DNA from: Pseudomonas sp. WN033
Lineage (GTDB): Bacteria > Pseudomonadota > Gammaproteobacteria > Pseudomonadales > Pseudomonadaceae
Assembly (NCBI GenBank): GCA_002287035.1
Contig: NSKG01000001.1
Coordinates: 1 to 64,000, forward strand
Direction: 5' to 3'
DNA: 64,000 nucleotides
Position 1 is the first letter of the stretch. Every line of letters starts with the position of its first letter. The notes under the pieces are model-generated. The model did not search any database. It had not been told where the DNA came from and saw only the letters and a program-made list of their open reading frames with translations. The translations under genes were made by a program, and so were the position numbers. Shown one piece after another: positions 17,107 to 25,808 of this stretch.

Positions 17107-18551
17107 GCCGTCACCTGTGCAGCGGTCTGACCAGCACGGCGGCCAAATACCAGACCACGCAGTACCGAGGTGCCGCCACAGTAGTTGCCGAAATACATCG
17201 CAGCGGTTTCGCCAGCGGCATACAGGTTGGTAATCGGTGCGCCGTCGACGTTTACCACCCGCGCATGCTCATCGATCTTCAGGCCGCCAAAGGTAAAGAC
17301 ATTGGCCGAGATGATCGGGTAAGCCATGAACGGTCCCTGATCAACGGGCAGTGCCCAGTTGCTTTTTGCCGGGCTTAGCCCCTGGGTCGCGAGACCATCC
17401 AACTCCAGCGGTTTCCAGGTGCCTGGGCGACAGGCAGCGTTGTACTCGGCCATGGTTTGGTTGAACTGATCAACAGGCAGCTCCAGACGCTGAGCCAGTT
17501 CACCGAACGAGTTGCCTTCAATCGCTGGCTGATCGGTGCGAATGCCCAACCGGTAATTGGGAATATCCTTGACCTTCTGGTCCAGGATTACCCAGGCGAT
17601 ACCGTCGGTCTGGGCCAGAATCTTGCGCGTTACCCGCTCATACCAGGCATCCACCGTGCCGGGTGCTTCATCGGTAAAGCGTTTACCTTCGCGGTTGACC
17701 AGCACACCATAGGGAAAGATAAAGATCGATGGTTCGGAAATTCCAGAGCGCGGGTCTACCGGTTCAGCGTGAAAGTTACCGAACTCGCCCGCCCCTGCTG
17801 CGCCGATATCCAGGGCCATCTGAATGCCTTCGCCGCGGTTGTAATACCCCCCCTTGCAGACCGGGCGCATGAAAGCAGCCTTGGGCCCCATGTAGCGGCT
17901 GAGCATTTCCAGGTTTCCTTCAAACCCGCCGCAAGCCAGAGTGACTGCGCCGTGAAAACGCAACTCACCACGCTCGGCTGACCAGGCATGCAGACCACAG
18001 ACCTGGTTCAAGCCACTAGAGATCAGGGCTCGGGCAGTAGTTTCATAGAAGAACTCAGCCCCCAGTGTTTCTGCTCGCGCAGCCAGACATTCGACGATGG
18101 CCTCACCACCACCGACCGGTAGCAGGCGCGGCTGGGTACTGGTAAGAAACTGGGTCGGCAGGAAATCAAAACGTACCCCCTGCTCTTTCAGCCAGTTGAT
18201 GGTGTCAGGCACGCTGTCGGCAAAGGTGCCGATTACGTTGGCATCTATGGCAGCCAAGCTGCGTGCCTGGACCGACCAGTCCGAACGATCACGCAGGCTC
18301 TCGGCTACAAAGTCAGGGTCCTGATAGAAACCAGAATTTTCCGCGAGGAAGGCGTCGAAATCGTCGGTGACCTGGTCATGGCTCTGCATCCGCAGGTAAG
18401 CTTCGGTCCAGCGCGTCTGACCACCGCGTTCCTCGCGTACCGAGCGCTCCAGAACGGCAACCTTGAGTCCCTGCTCGGCCGCCGATACTGCTGCCGACAG
18501 ACCTGCCGCACCGCAGCCCACTACTATCAGATCAAAATTCAGTTCAGTCAT
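17103..18551 (-). CDS. FAD-dependent dehydrogenase, TcuA/fumarate reductase flavoprotein-like (paralogue 1)
   Basis: 482 aa. The N-terminal FAD dinucleotide motif is VVGCGAAGLSAAVSAAEQG with the acid of VLER at the end of strand two. A capping domain follows, and the C-terminal FAD motif ITNLYAAGETAAMYFGNYCG closes the fold. Catalytic region FTFGGLKIDEHARV is typical of the tricarballylate dehydrogenase/3-ketosteroid dehydrogenase/fumarate reductase superfamily. No Tat or Sec signal and no heme motif, so it is a cytoplasmic desaturase that probably donates electrons to ETF. It leads an operon with SDR and isochorismatase-fold genes and faces a LysR gene across an 87-base gap. Confidence 0.83.
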   Translation of the reverse strand: MTELNFDLIVVGCGAAGLSAAVSAAEQGLKVAVLERSVREERGGQTRWTEAYLRMQSHDQVTDDFDAFLAENSGFYQDPDFVAESLRDRSDWSVQARSLAAIDANVIGTFADSVPDTINWLKEQGVRFDFLPTQFLTSTQPRLLPVGGGEAIVECLAARAETLGAEFFYETTARALISSGLNQVCGLHAWSAERGELRFHGAVTLACGGFEGNLEMLSRYMGPKAAFMRPVCKGGYYNRGEGIQMALDIGAAGAGEFGNFHAEPVDPRSGISEPSIFIFPYGVLVNREGKRFTDEAPGTVDAWYERVTRKILAQTDGIAWVILDQKVKDIPNYRLGIRTDQPAIEGNSFGELAQRLELPVDQFNQTMAEYNAACRPGTWKPLELDGLATQGLSPAKSNWALPVDQGPFMAYPIISANVFTFGGLKIDEHARVVNVDGAPITNLYAAGETAAMYFGNYCGGTSVLRGLVFGRRAGQTAAQVTA

Positions 18552-18561
18552 TTTTGTACCT

Positions 18562-18600
18562 CCCTCAGGTGGTTGGTACTATAGAAAGCCACCCTGAGGG
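18562..18600. promoter_or_regulatory. Inverted repeat in the LysR-flavoprotein divergent gap
   Basis: CCCTCAGGTGG (18562-18572) and CCACCCTGAGGG (18589-18600) form an inverted repeat with one bulged base. A TATAGT box (minus strand, 18578-18583) lies between the arms, a likely -10 element for the flavoprotein operon. A LysR-type operator overlapping the promoter is the simplest reading. Confidence 0.5.
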
Positions 18601-18638
18601 GTTCGAGACTTGCTGAGCTAATGGGGTTTTAGAAAAAC

Positions 18639-19592
18639 ATGAAGAACCGAATGGACAAGCTCTGGGCCATGCAGGTCTTTACCCGCGTTGTTGAATGCGG
18701 CAGTTTCAGCCGCGCGGCAGAATCACTGGATATCGCCAATGCCACCGTCACAGCCAGCGTACGCAACCTGGAAACCTACCTGGGGGTCACGCTGCTCAGC
18801 CGCAACACCCGCACCTTGCGCCTGACCGATCCGGGCGAACGATTCTTTCGTCACTGTGTGGAACTGCTGCGTCAGGTCGAGGAAGCAGAAGCGGAAGTCA
18901 TGGAGCAGACCGGTAACATTCAGGGACAGTTGCGGATTGAGTCGCCGGCTGCCTTCGGCAAGGATGTAATCGCCCCGCTGCTGGCCGACTTCTGTCGCCA
19001 GCACCCGGACCTGCAGGTTGCCCTGCGTCTGACCGACCACCCCGAAGGCCTGATTGAAAGCGGTACTGACGTAGCCATACGGATCGACTCAGTCAATGAC
19101 GCCGACCTGGTTGCCAGGCCGCTGTACCAGGCACATTACGTTGCCTGCGCCACCCCCTCATTTCTGGAACTGGCTGGCACCCCGCAGCATCCGCGCGAAT
19201 TGCGCGCCGCCCGCTGCCTGGGCCTGTTCCGCAAAGCCAGTTTCAGCCCGGCAGTCTGGTCGTTCAGTCTTGATGGTGAACACCACGAGCTGTTGCCGGA
19301 AGGCCCGTTGCATTTCAACAGCACCGACGCCTTGATCAATGCCGCGCTGGCCGATCAGGGCTATATCTATGTGCTTGATGTGTTCGTCAACCGACTGATT
19401 TCTGAAGGAAAACTGGTGGAGTTGCTGCCGCAGTGGAGTACCTACGGTCGCACCTTTTTCAGCGTAACAGCCAAGTCACGCTTCGTGGCGCCACGTACGC
19501 GGGCGTTCATCGACTACATGATGAGCAGCCTTGACGCCCAGCGCCGGGTGCCGGTGGGCGTACGTATTGGCCTGCAGCACGGCCGTCAGTGA
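18639..19592 (+). CDS. LysR-family transcriptional regulator
   Basis: 317 aa. Winged helix at residues about 6-65 (FTRVVECGSFSRAAESLDIANATVTASVRNLE-type), linker helix, then a periplasmic-binding-like effector domain starting near 95 (GQLRIESPAAFGKDVIAPLL). The sequence is of the CrgA-like branch common in Proteobacteria. An alternative start at the Met four residues later (MDKLWAMQ) is closer to the usual family start, and neither has a strong ribosome binding site. It is divergent from the flavoprotein-SDR-isochorismatase operon and convergent with etfAB, so it likely regulates the former. Effector unknown. Confidence 0.88.
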   Translation: MKNRMDKLWAMQVFTRVVECGSFSRAAESLDIANATVTASVRNLETYLGVTLLSRNTRTLRLTDPGERFFRHCVELLRQVEEAEAEVMEQTGNIQGQLRIESPAAFGKDVIAPLLADFCRQHPDLQVALRLTDHPEGLIESGTDVAIRIDSVNDADLVARPLYQAHYVACATPSFLELAGTPQHPRELRAARCLGLFRKASFSPAVWSFSLDGEHHELLPEGPLHFNSTDALINAALADQGYIYVLDVFVNRLISEGKLVELLPQWSTYGRTFFSVTAKSRFVAPRTRAFIDYMMSSLDAQRRVPVGVRIGLQHGRQ

Positions 19593-19602
19593 ACTCCAAA
19601 GT

Positions 19603-20571
19603 CTACGCTGGGAGTCGCTCCAGCAAAGCTGGCAACATTTGCTCCCACTCAGCCACCACGCCGAGATTGGCAACCTTGAAAATGTCCGCGGCAGGGTCGC
19701 TGTTGATCGCCACGATGCGGCTGTCATGGCTGATCCCGGCCAGGTGCTGTGGAGTGCCGGAAATCCCTACCGCCAGATAGACATCAGGACTAACAAACTT
19801 GCCGGAGACTCCAACCTGACGCATCACTGGCAGCATCCCGGCATCCACCGCCGGCAGGCTGCCGCCCAAACTGCCGCCGAGTTTTATCGCCAGCTTTTCC
19901 AACAACGCAAACCCAGCCTCATTGACGCCGCGCCCACCGGAAACCACGATACGAGCGCTTTCGACCGGCGGCAGGGTCTGCCCGCTGCTGCTCTGCTCCA
20001 TCTCCAACATGACCGGCAGTGATTTGCCCAGTTCGATAATTCGAGACTCAAGCACATTAGCGTGCGCCGACTGCTGTTGCAGTTTGCCGGCTCGCAGGCA
20101 GGCCACCGCCAGACCGGTCTCAATCTGGAGACGCAACGTCAGCCGCCCACCCCAGCAAGCGCGCTCAAACTCAAGACCGCCAGCCTTCCAGTCCAGTCGC
20201 GCACAGCGCCCAAGCCAGGTTGCGGAAAGACACGCGGCCAGACGAGCCCCCAGTTCTTCACCCTCACTGCCCGGAGGCAGCAGCAACAGTTGCTGACCGG
20301 ACTGATCCAGTGCCTGTGCGGCGGCTTCGGCCAGTGCCTGGAGATTCTCACCATCACTCAGGGCAGCATGTACAGCATAAACCAGCTCAACCGCACCAGC
20401 AGCCCCAGCCAAATCTGTAAGCCAGGCAGCTGGATCCGGACCAAGCGCCAGTACCGCACACTCCAGAGACTGTTGATGCGCCACTTGCCGGGTTGCAGCC
20501 AGCGCCTGTTCGGCAGCCTCCTGCCCCCAGGCCAGCGGGATCACCGCTACAATTCGTTGCTGCATCGTCAT
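19603..20571 (-). CDS. etfA: Electron transfer flavoprotein alpha subunit, pathway-specific paralogue
   Basis: 322 aa. The C-terminal FAD domain has SGGRGVNE, VGVSGKFVSPDVYLAVGISG and HLAGISHDSRIVAINSD, which bind FAD in EtfA/FixB. The N-terminal domain is shorter and more divergent than in housekeeping EtfA. It pairs with EtfB, whose stop overlaps its start (ATGA). ETF accepts electrons from flavoprotein dehydrogenases and passes them to ETF-quinone oxidoreductase, so this pair probably serves the three flavoproteins encoded around it. No Etf-QO gene is in the window. Confidence 0.9.
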   Translation of the reverse strand: MTMQQRIVAVIPLAWGQEAAEQALAATRQVAHQQSLECAVLALGPDPAAWLTDLAGAAGAVELVYAVHAALSDGENLQALAEAAAQALDQSGQQLLLLPPGSEGEELGARLAACLSATWLGRCARLDWKAGGLEFERACWGGRLTLRLQIETGLAVACLRAGKLQQQSAHANVLESRIIELGKSLPVMLEMEQSSSGQTLPPVESARIVVSGGRGVNEAGFALLEKLAIKLGGSLGGSLPAVDAGMLPVMRQVGVSGKFVSPDVYLAVGISGTPQHLAGISHDSRIVAINSDPAADIFKVANLGVVAEWEQMLPALLERLPA

Positions 20572-21356
20572 GCTGACACCCCTCCGCTGTCACGTATATA
20601 AGCCAGGATGGTGTCGGCCTGGCTGCCAACATCGCCCGCCAGCATGCGACACTGGCCGCCGCGCTGAACATCCCGAGCCACCTCCAGGGCTTTCAATCGT
20701 AATGGGCTACCGTCAGCTGTGGCAGCCGCAACATCGAAACCGAGTTTTTTCGCCATCATCACGTTTTTCATCAAGGGGTGGCGCAGCTTGTTGCGCCGAT
20801 CATTGGTCACGGTCGCCAGCACCGGGCCCGGTGGGCGATACCACTGCTGGCGTATGCCACGTTCGCGCAAAAGACACAGTTGACCATCCTGCCATTGTGC
20901 ATACTGGGTCAGCGAGAACAGCGGTAAACCCAACGCTGAAGCCAGCATAACCGGCAGGCCACCTTCATCCAGATCGCCGAACTCGCGCCCAATCAGCAAC
21001 AGGTCCGGCAACAAAGCCTCACTGCGGATCAGCCCGGCAATCTGGTGACTGCTCAGCTGTGCATCCCACAAACAGCAGGGCTGCAGATCGAGGCGGCGCA
21101 GCCGGTCCGGCTTGAATGCCGCCACACTGCGCAACAGGTTGTCACTGTTGCTTCCCCCCAGCACCAGCACCTCCAAATGGCAGTCGCTGTGCTTGTCACG
21201 CAGCTTCAGCGCCAACTCCAGCGCACCCTCATCGAACGGACTGAGAATCCGCCGTGACTGCACACTTTCATCGATCTGTCCGTCAGCACCAATGGCAATG
21301 GGGTGCAACGGATAGCGGTTGTCAGCGACACCGGCCAGCAGCACCAGAATGTTCAT
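20568..21356 (-). CDS. etfB: Electron transfer flavoprotein beta subunit, divergent paralogue
   Basis: 262 aa. EtfB features include the N-terminal ILVLLAGVADNRYPL strand, SPFDEGALELALKLRD (the conserved N-D/E-ALE region), LGGSNSDNLLR, and the late PGPVLATVTNDRRNKLRHP followed by MKNVMMAKK. The usual AMP-binding motif GKQAIDxDxxQxGxMxA is altered to GREFGDLDEGGLPVMLASAL. ATG 21356 is preferred over a GTG one codon upstream because GGGGAGG is five bases before it. It follows the flavoprotein gene at 21373 by 16 bases and precedes etfA. Confidence 0.88.
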   Translation of the reverse strand: MNILVLLAGVADNRYPLHPIAIGADGQIDESVQSRRILSPFDEGALELALKLRDKHSDCHLEVLVLGGSNSDNLLRSVAAFKPDRLRRLDLQPCCLWDAQLSSHQIAGLIRSEALLPDLLLIGREFGDLDEGGLPVMLASALGLPLFSLTQYAQWQDGQLCLLRERGIRQQWYRPPGPVLATVTNDRRNKLRHPLMKNVMMAKKLGFDVAAATADGSPLRLKALEVARDVQRGGQCRMLAGDVGSQADTILAYIRDSGGVSA

Positions 21357-21372
21357 CACAGCCTCCCCAGCT

Positions 21373-22746
21373 TCAGCCTGAAATTACCGTGGCCGCAGCC
21401 AGGCGCCCGAAAATTGCTGCCTTGCCCAGCGCCGACCCGGTCATGTAGGCCGCCCCATGCAGTCCGCCGACCATTTCGCCTGCGGCCAGCAGGCCATCGA
21501 TAGGCTCGCCGAAAACGTCATGCACCCGCATCTGCGGATCAACGCGCACGCCACAGTAGGTGCCGAATACGGCAGCGGTCGAGGGATAGGCATAAAACGG
21601 TGGATGACTTAGAGGGCGCAACTCGCCATGCATATGCACCAGATGCCGACGCCCAAAGGCCGGGGTCTGGCCCTGACTCACGGCCTGGTTATAGGCCTGC
21701 ACTTCAGCAAGAAAGTCTGCTACCGGAAGCTCCAGCATCTGCGCCAGCTCTTCCAGGCTATCGGCTTCGACAAACAATCCTTCCTCCAGCCGGCGCTGAA
21801 AATCGAGAATCCGTACCCGGTTGTCACCGTCGGCCATGATCTCGCGATCTAGAATCTGGTAGGTCACACCATAAGACTGCTGCATGCAGGCATCGCCGAG
21901 CAGCTTGTAGGACAGCGACTCGTCAACATAGCGCCGACCTTCCTGATTCACCGCAATGGCGCCCTTGTAGACCGCCAGGCAGGCGTGGTGATTGTGTTCG
22001 TCCATCGGGTGTTTGCCATAGGTACCCTTGATATGCACCATATCCCGCACATCCGCGCCCAGGGCCCAGGCCATGCGCAGCCCGTCACCCTCATTGCCCT
22101 CACCACCGATGAACACTGCATTGTCATACAGCGGGGAGAAGCGATGGATCATCTCGCGGTCATGCACAAAGCCGCCGCAGGCCAGAATCACCCCGCGCGA
22201 CGCCCGAACCTCCAACGGACTCCCGGCCTGGTCGGCAGCTATTCCGGTAACCCGCCCGCTGACATCGCGTTGCAACCGACGGGCTCGCGTATCGCGCAGC
22301 AGTTCAACCTTGCCGGTCGCCAAGGCGGCCCGTTCCAATTGGCGTATCATGTCGGCAGGATCAACATTGTGTACTCTGGGCACCGACTGCCCTGAGGCGG
22401 TTTCAATCACAGGCAGGAAGCTGACACCGTGGTGCTTAAGCCACTCGTAGGTTGCCAGTTGCTGGTCGACGTAGGCCTTGACCAATGCCTCGTCACATTC
22501 ACCCTTGCCCACCTCAATCAGATCCCGATACAGCAGTTCAGAGGAATCCTCGATACCGCGTTCCTGCTGCAGATCAGTACCTGCAAAGGCCAGACAACCT
22601 CCGCTCATGGCTGAGGAGCCTCCTGTCGCCGAGGTCTTTTCCAGTATCAACACCTGAAGGCCCGCTTCAGCCGCCGTCAACGCGGCAGTAAAACCAGCCA
22701 GGCCCCCACCGATCACCAAGAGTTCAGTCTCAATACGGTTGCTCAT
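21373..22746 (-). CDS. FAD-dependent dehydrogenase, KstD/fumarate reductase-like (paralogue 2)
   Basis: 457 aa. Begins with the FAD motif LLVIGGGLAGFTAALTAAEAG and LILEK, then TSATGGSSAMSGG, the FAD-contacting glycine-serine stretch. ILACGGFVHDREM and the C-terminal IDGLLAAGEMVGGLHGAAYM motif complete the FAD_binding_2 fold. It is soluble and lacks cytochrome or signal sequences. The order racemase-like gene, this gene, etfB, etfA on the minus strand, with an ATGA overlap at its start, suggests an acyl, ketone or ring desaturation whose electrons go to ETF. The substrate is unresolved. Confidence 0.83.
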   Translation of the reverse strand: MSNRIETELLVIGGGLAGFTAALTAAEAGLQVLILEKTSATGGSSAMSGGCLAFAGTDLQQERGIEDSSELLYRDLIEVGKGECDEALVKAYVDQQLATYEWLKHHGVSFLPVIETASGQSVPRVHNVDPADMIRQLERAALATGKVELLRDTRARRLQRDVSGRVTGIAADQAGSPLEVRASRGVILACGGFVHDREMIHRFSPLYDNAVFIGGEGNEGDGLRMAWALGADVRDMVHIKGTYGKHPMDEHNHHACLAVYKGAIAVNQEGRRYVDESLSYKLLGDACMQQSYGVTYQILDREIMADGDNRVRILDFQRRLEEGLFVEADSLEELAQMLELPVADFLAEVQAYNQAVSQGQTPAFGRRHLVHMHGELRPLSHPPFYAYPSTAAVFGTYCGVRVDPQMRVHDVFGEPIDGLLAAGEMVGGLHGAAYMTGSALGKAAIFGRLAAATVISG

Positions 22747-23576
22747 GCCGTGCGCTCCCCGGTGGTTTCGAGCAGACGTTCGCCCAGCCCGTAAAAATCA
22801 AAAATCTCTCTGACTCGTAGTGGGTCTGGGCGGGCCGAAAAATAGTTGCGATTGCAGCTGCGGGTGCCGTTGGCCCGCTGCAGGTCGACCATCGCCTCGG
22901 CCTGCTTGATCCAGGCACCAAGCGAATCGAGCACCGGCACGCCGTCCACCTCACTGATACCGTGAGTAGCCAGCAGCACATTCAGCGGTGCCTCACCGGG
23001 AATGATCACTTCGGCGCCAGCGGTAATCAGTGCCCGTGCCGCACTGCGGAATTGCTCGATCAAAGGCTCAGGATCGCTGAAGGCCGCCAACACATCGGCG
23101 AAGCGGAACCCAACGTGACGCACAGCGGCCAGTCGCCCACCCAGCCCATGCCGAGCCGCATTGTCGCTGACCAATTCAGCCAGTTCGTCGATGAACACCA
23201 GTACGCCAAAACGCCGGCCAAGCATGCAGGCAGTCAGCATGGCCGACTCACCGTAACCAACCACCGGGATGTTCAGCAGGCTACGGATTTCCCGCAGCGC
23301 CGGCTCCGGCAGGGTGCTGATCGCGTAGGCGTCGTAACCCTGAGCTTCGGCATTGATACCGTTGGCCATGAACTGCAGGCCATGCAGGTACTGGAGAGCG
23401 CCGTACTTGATATCGTCGCCCGGATAATTGCTGCGGTAGGTGCCAGGCTGCATACCGTGCATATCGATCACGGTATCGGGGCGGGCCACCTTGCGGAAGT
23501 GAGCCCGCAACGCAGCGTCATAGGCGCCCAGGTCGCTGAGAACGGTAAAACTCTGATGCCAGATGCGAATGCTCAT
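22743..23576 (-). CDS. Asp/Glu/hydantoin racemase-fold protein without catalytic cysteines
   Basis: 277 aa from the ATG at 23576, where the conserved first strand IRIWHQSFTVL begins; a long in-frame upstream extension is shadow reading of the neighbouring flavoprotein gene. The fold resembles hydantoin racemase (HyuA). The first active-site motif, normally CxxDP, reads T88-L-P-E-P, and the second, normally LGCAG, reads P-G-E195-A-P. Both catalytic cysteines are therefore missing. Enzymes of this fold also include maleate isomerase and arylmalonate decarboxylase, all cysteine-dependent. It may do acid-base rather than thiol chemistry, or be non-catalytic. Its stop overlaps the next flavoprotein start (ATGA). 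Confidence 0.75.
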   Translation of the reverse strand: MSIRIWHQSFTVLSDLGAYDAALRAHFRKVARPDTVIDMHGMQPGTYRSNYPGDDIKYGALQYLHGLQFMANGINAEAQGYDAYAISTLPEPALREIRSLLNIPVVGYGESAMLTACMLGRRFGVLVFIDELAELVSDNAARHGLGGRLAAVRHVGFRFADVLAAFSDPEPLIEQFRSAARALITAGAEVIIPGEAPLNVLLATHGISEVDGVPVLDSLGAWIKQAEAMVDLQRANGTRSCNRNYFSARPDPLRVREIFDFYGLGERLLETTGERTA

Positions 23577-23578
23577 GG

Positions 23579-25084
23579 TCAGTCCCTGGTTGGCTGATTG
23601 TCGATGGACAGAGTGTCGGCGGCGCTGTATTGCGCGGCATCGGTGCCGGCCAGACGGCCCAGCACCGATCCCGAGGTGAGCCCGGCACCACCGGCATATT
23701 TGACGTAGTAAAGGTTGCCGACCAGTTCGCCAGCGGCATACAGCCCTTCGATCGGCTGACCCTGTTCGTCCTGAACCCGCGCCTGGCTGTCGACCTGCAG
23801 GCCGCCAAAGGTAAAGGTGATGCCACAGGTAACGGCATAGGCAACGAACGGCGGTTTGCTCAGCGGGTTGGCCCAGTTCGACTTCGGCAGACTCAAACCC
23901 TGAGTACAACGGCCATCACGTACCGCCGGATTGAAGGGGATATCGGTACGCACCGCAGCGTTATAGTCGGTCAGGGTCTGCAGCAATGCTGCTGCATTGA
24001 TGCCTTCGAGCCTGGCCACCAGCGCTTCAAGGCTGTCGGCCTCGATACGGGTGGCCTGACGCACCCGGTACTCATCCGGCAGCAGGTGCTCGCTGTGCTG
24101 ATCGAAGATCTGCCAGGCAACACCTCCGGGTTGGCGCAACACCTTCTCGCCCATGCCGGAGTAGGTGTAATTGCGAAAATCCTCGCCCTCGTCGATAAAG
24201 CGCCGGCCATCGGCATTCACCACCACACCGAGGTGGAAATAGTTCTTCTGCATGTTGAGCAGGTTGATGTCACCTTGCGCCGGGGCGTTGAGGTCGTAGA
24301 ACACCGCGTGGCAACCGGACCAGTTACCATGCGCCGCCGCACCGACATCCAGCGCCATCTGGATACCATCGCCGGTATTGAAGCGTGAGCCACGCACCTT
24401 GGCCAGATCCCAGCCCGGCCCAAGATACTGTGCACGCCAGCGAAGGTTGGCGTGAAAACCGCCGGTGGCAACAATAACCGCAGGTGCGGCATACACCTCA
24501 CCACGGTCGGTCAGCACCTGCCAGCGCCCGTCGCCACAGCGGTTAAGCCGCTTGCCGCGCGTATCATAGACAAGCTCAACTCCCTCCTGCACAGCCCGGC
24601 GAGTCAGCGCATCAACCAGTCCCAGGCCACCGCCGGACACCTCGACCGTCAGGCCGCCCCAAAATTTGTACTTACCGTCGACCTTGAACGCCTGGCGGCC
24701 ATAGATCGGCATGAAGCGCACGCCCTTGCCGGTCATCCAGCACAGGGTATCCAGACTACGGGTAACCACGGTATCCAACACTTCGGGGTCAGCCCGATAC
24801 TGGCTCATCGCGGCCAGCTCACCAAAGAAATCGTCCTCGCTGTAACTGCCGAAGTCACTGTTGTCCAGCTCACTGTCGAGCAGGTCGGGCATCAGCAGTT
24901 TGAGGTCGTTAGCACCCTGATAGGCAACCCGAAAAGCACCGCCAGTATGAGCCGAGTTGCCGCCTTTGAGCGCCTCGGGGGCACGCTCAAGCAGCGCGAC
25001 TCTCGCCCCCTGCTCACGTGCAGACAGGGCTGCGCAGAGGCCGGCATTGCCGCCGCCGAGAACGATAACGTCGAATGAATGCAT
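23579..25084 (-). CDS. FAD-dependent dehydrogenase, TcuA-like (paralogue 3)
   Basis: 501 aa from the ATG at 25084, preceded by CGGAGAG. The FAD motif VIVLGGGNAGLCAALSAREQG is followed by GGNSAHTGGAFR, closely resembling tricarballylate dehydrogenase TcuA. IVATGGFHANLRWRAQYLGP, FTFGGLQVDSQARV and the C-terminal IEGLYAAGELVGNLYYVKYA complete the fold. It is the first gene of a minus-strand operon with the racemase-like gene, paralogue 2 and etfBA. No tcuB (iron-sulfur/heme partner) is present, so electrons more likely go to ETF. A PadR gene is divergent. Confidence 0.84.
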   Translation of the reverse strand: MHSFDVIVLGGGNAGLCAALSAREQGARVALLERAPEALKGGNSAHTGGAFRVAYQGANDLKLLMPDLLDSELDNSDFGSYSEDDFFGELAAMSQYRADPEVLDTVVTRSLDTLCWMTGKGVRFMPIYGRQAFKVDGKYKFWGGLTVEVSGGGLGLVDALTRRAVQEGVELVYDTRGKRLNRCGDGRWQVLTDRGEVYAAPAVIVATGGFHANLRWRAQYLGPGWDLAKVRGSRFNTGDGIQMALDVGAAAHGNWSGCHAVFYDLNAPAQGDINLLNMQKNYFHLGVVVNADGRRFIDEGEDFRNYTYSGMGEKVLRQPGGVAWQIFDQHSEHLLPDEYRVRQATRIEADSLEALVARLEGINAAALLQTLTDYNAAVRTDIPFNPAVRDGRCTQGLSLPKSNWANPLSKPPFVAYAVTCGITFTFGGLQVDSQARVQDEQGQPIEGLYAAGELVGNLYYVKYAGGAGLTSGSVLGRLAGTDAAQYSAADTLSIDNQPTRD

Positions 25085-25111
25085 GCTGCTCTCCGTCTGT
25101 TGCGGTGATGT

Positions 25112-25126
25112 TGTCATCACCTGACA
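25112..25126. promoter_or_regulatory. Candidate PadR operator
   Basis: TGTCA-N5-TGACA, an inverted repeat within the divergent gap (25085-25266) between the flavoprotein operon and padR. It lies within 45 bases of the flavoprotein start, a position where a repressor would block transcription. Assignment is by position and symmetry only. Confidence 0.35.
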
Positions 25127-25266
25127 TGGCGGCATTATCCAAGCGTGAAACCGGTAGTAGGAGGCACCAAGACCGAAGGGGTTTTTCGGATTAGCTGCAA
25201 AGTAATGCGAGGCTTTCCAGCAAAGCATGACTTTGATAGCAGCTGCGCCCCGGCTAGAATGCGCTC

Positions 25267-25806
25267 ATGTCTATCCAACACGCCCTGCTTACCTCTCTGC
25301 TGGAACAGCCCTCAACCGGCTATGAACTGGCCAATCGCTTCGATCGCTCAATCGGCTATTTCTGGCAGGCCAGCCATCAGCAGATCTATCGTGAACTGGC
25401 GCGCATGGCCCGTAGTGGCTGGGTGCAGGTCGAGGAGCAGGACAATGGCGGCAAGCGCCGGCGCAAGGTCTACCGGGTGCTACCGGACGGACGTGAAGAA
25501 TTGATTCGCTGGGCGCGCAGCCCGGAGCTGTCACTGAACAATACCCAGGATCTGCTGGTAAAACTGCGAGCTGAAGCAGTGATAGGTCCGCTGGGGCTGG
25601 ATGCCGAGCTGCAGCAACTGATCGAGCAGCATCAGGTACGGCTGGAGGTTTACCGCGAAATCGAGCAGCGCGACTTTGCCGCCGCCAATCTGAGCAGGGC
25701 CCAACAACTGCAGTATGCCATTTTGCGCAAGGGCATCATGACCGAGGAAAACTGGCTGGCCTGGGCCCAGCAGGTTTTGCCCCTGCTGCGCCAAAACCAG
25801 CCATAG
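25267..25806 (+). CDS. PadR-family transcriptional regulator
   Basis: 179 aa. The N-terminal winged helix has the PadR pattern: LLTSLLEQPSTGYELANRFDRSIGYFWQASHQQIYREL, then the wing VEEQDNGGKRRRKVYRVLPDGREEL. A C-terminal helical Vir_act_alpha_C-type dimerisation domain follows. PadR proteins usually repress phenolic-acid or stress genes and release on ligand binding. It faces the flavoprotein/racemase/etf operon and is convergent with the nitronate monooxygenase-like gene, two bases apart. It likely controls the former. Confidence 0.9.
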   Translation: MSIQHALLTSLLEQPSTGYELANRFDRSIGYFWQASHQQIYRELARMARSGWVQVEEQDNGGKRRRKVYRVLPDGREELIRWARSPELSLNNTQDLLVKLRAEAVIGPLGLDAELQQLIEQHQVRLEVYREIEQRDFAAANLSRAQQLQYAILRKGIMTEENWLAWAQQVLPLLRQNQP

Positions 25807-25808
25807 GA

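Noticed and set aside
15761-23576. Nicotinate-type maleamate amidase plus maleate isomerase pair
   Set aside because: Both candidates lack the required catalytic cysteines, and no other nic gene is present.
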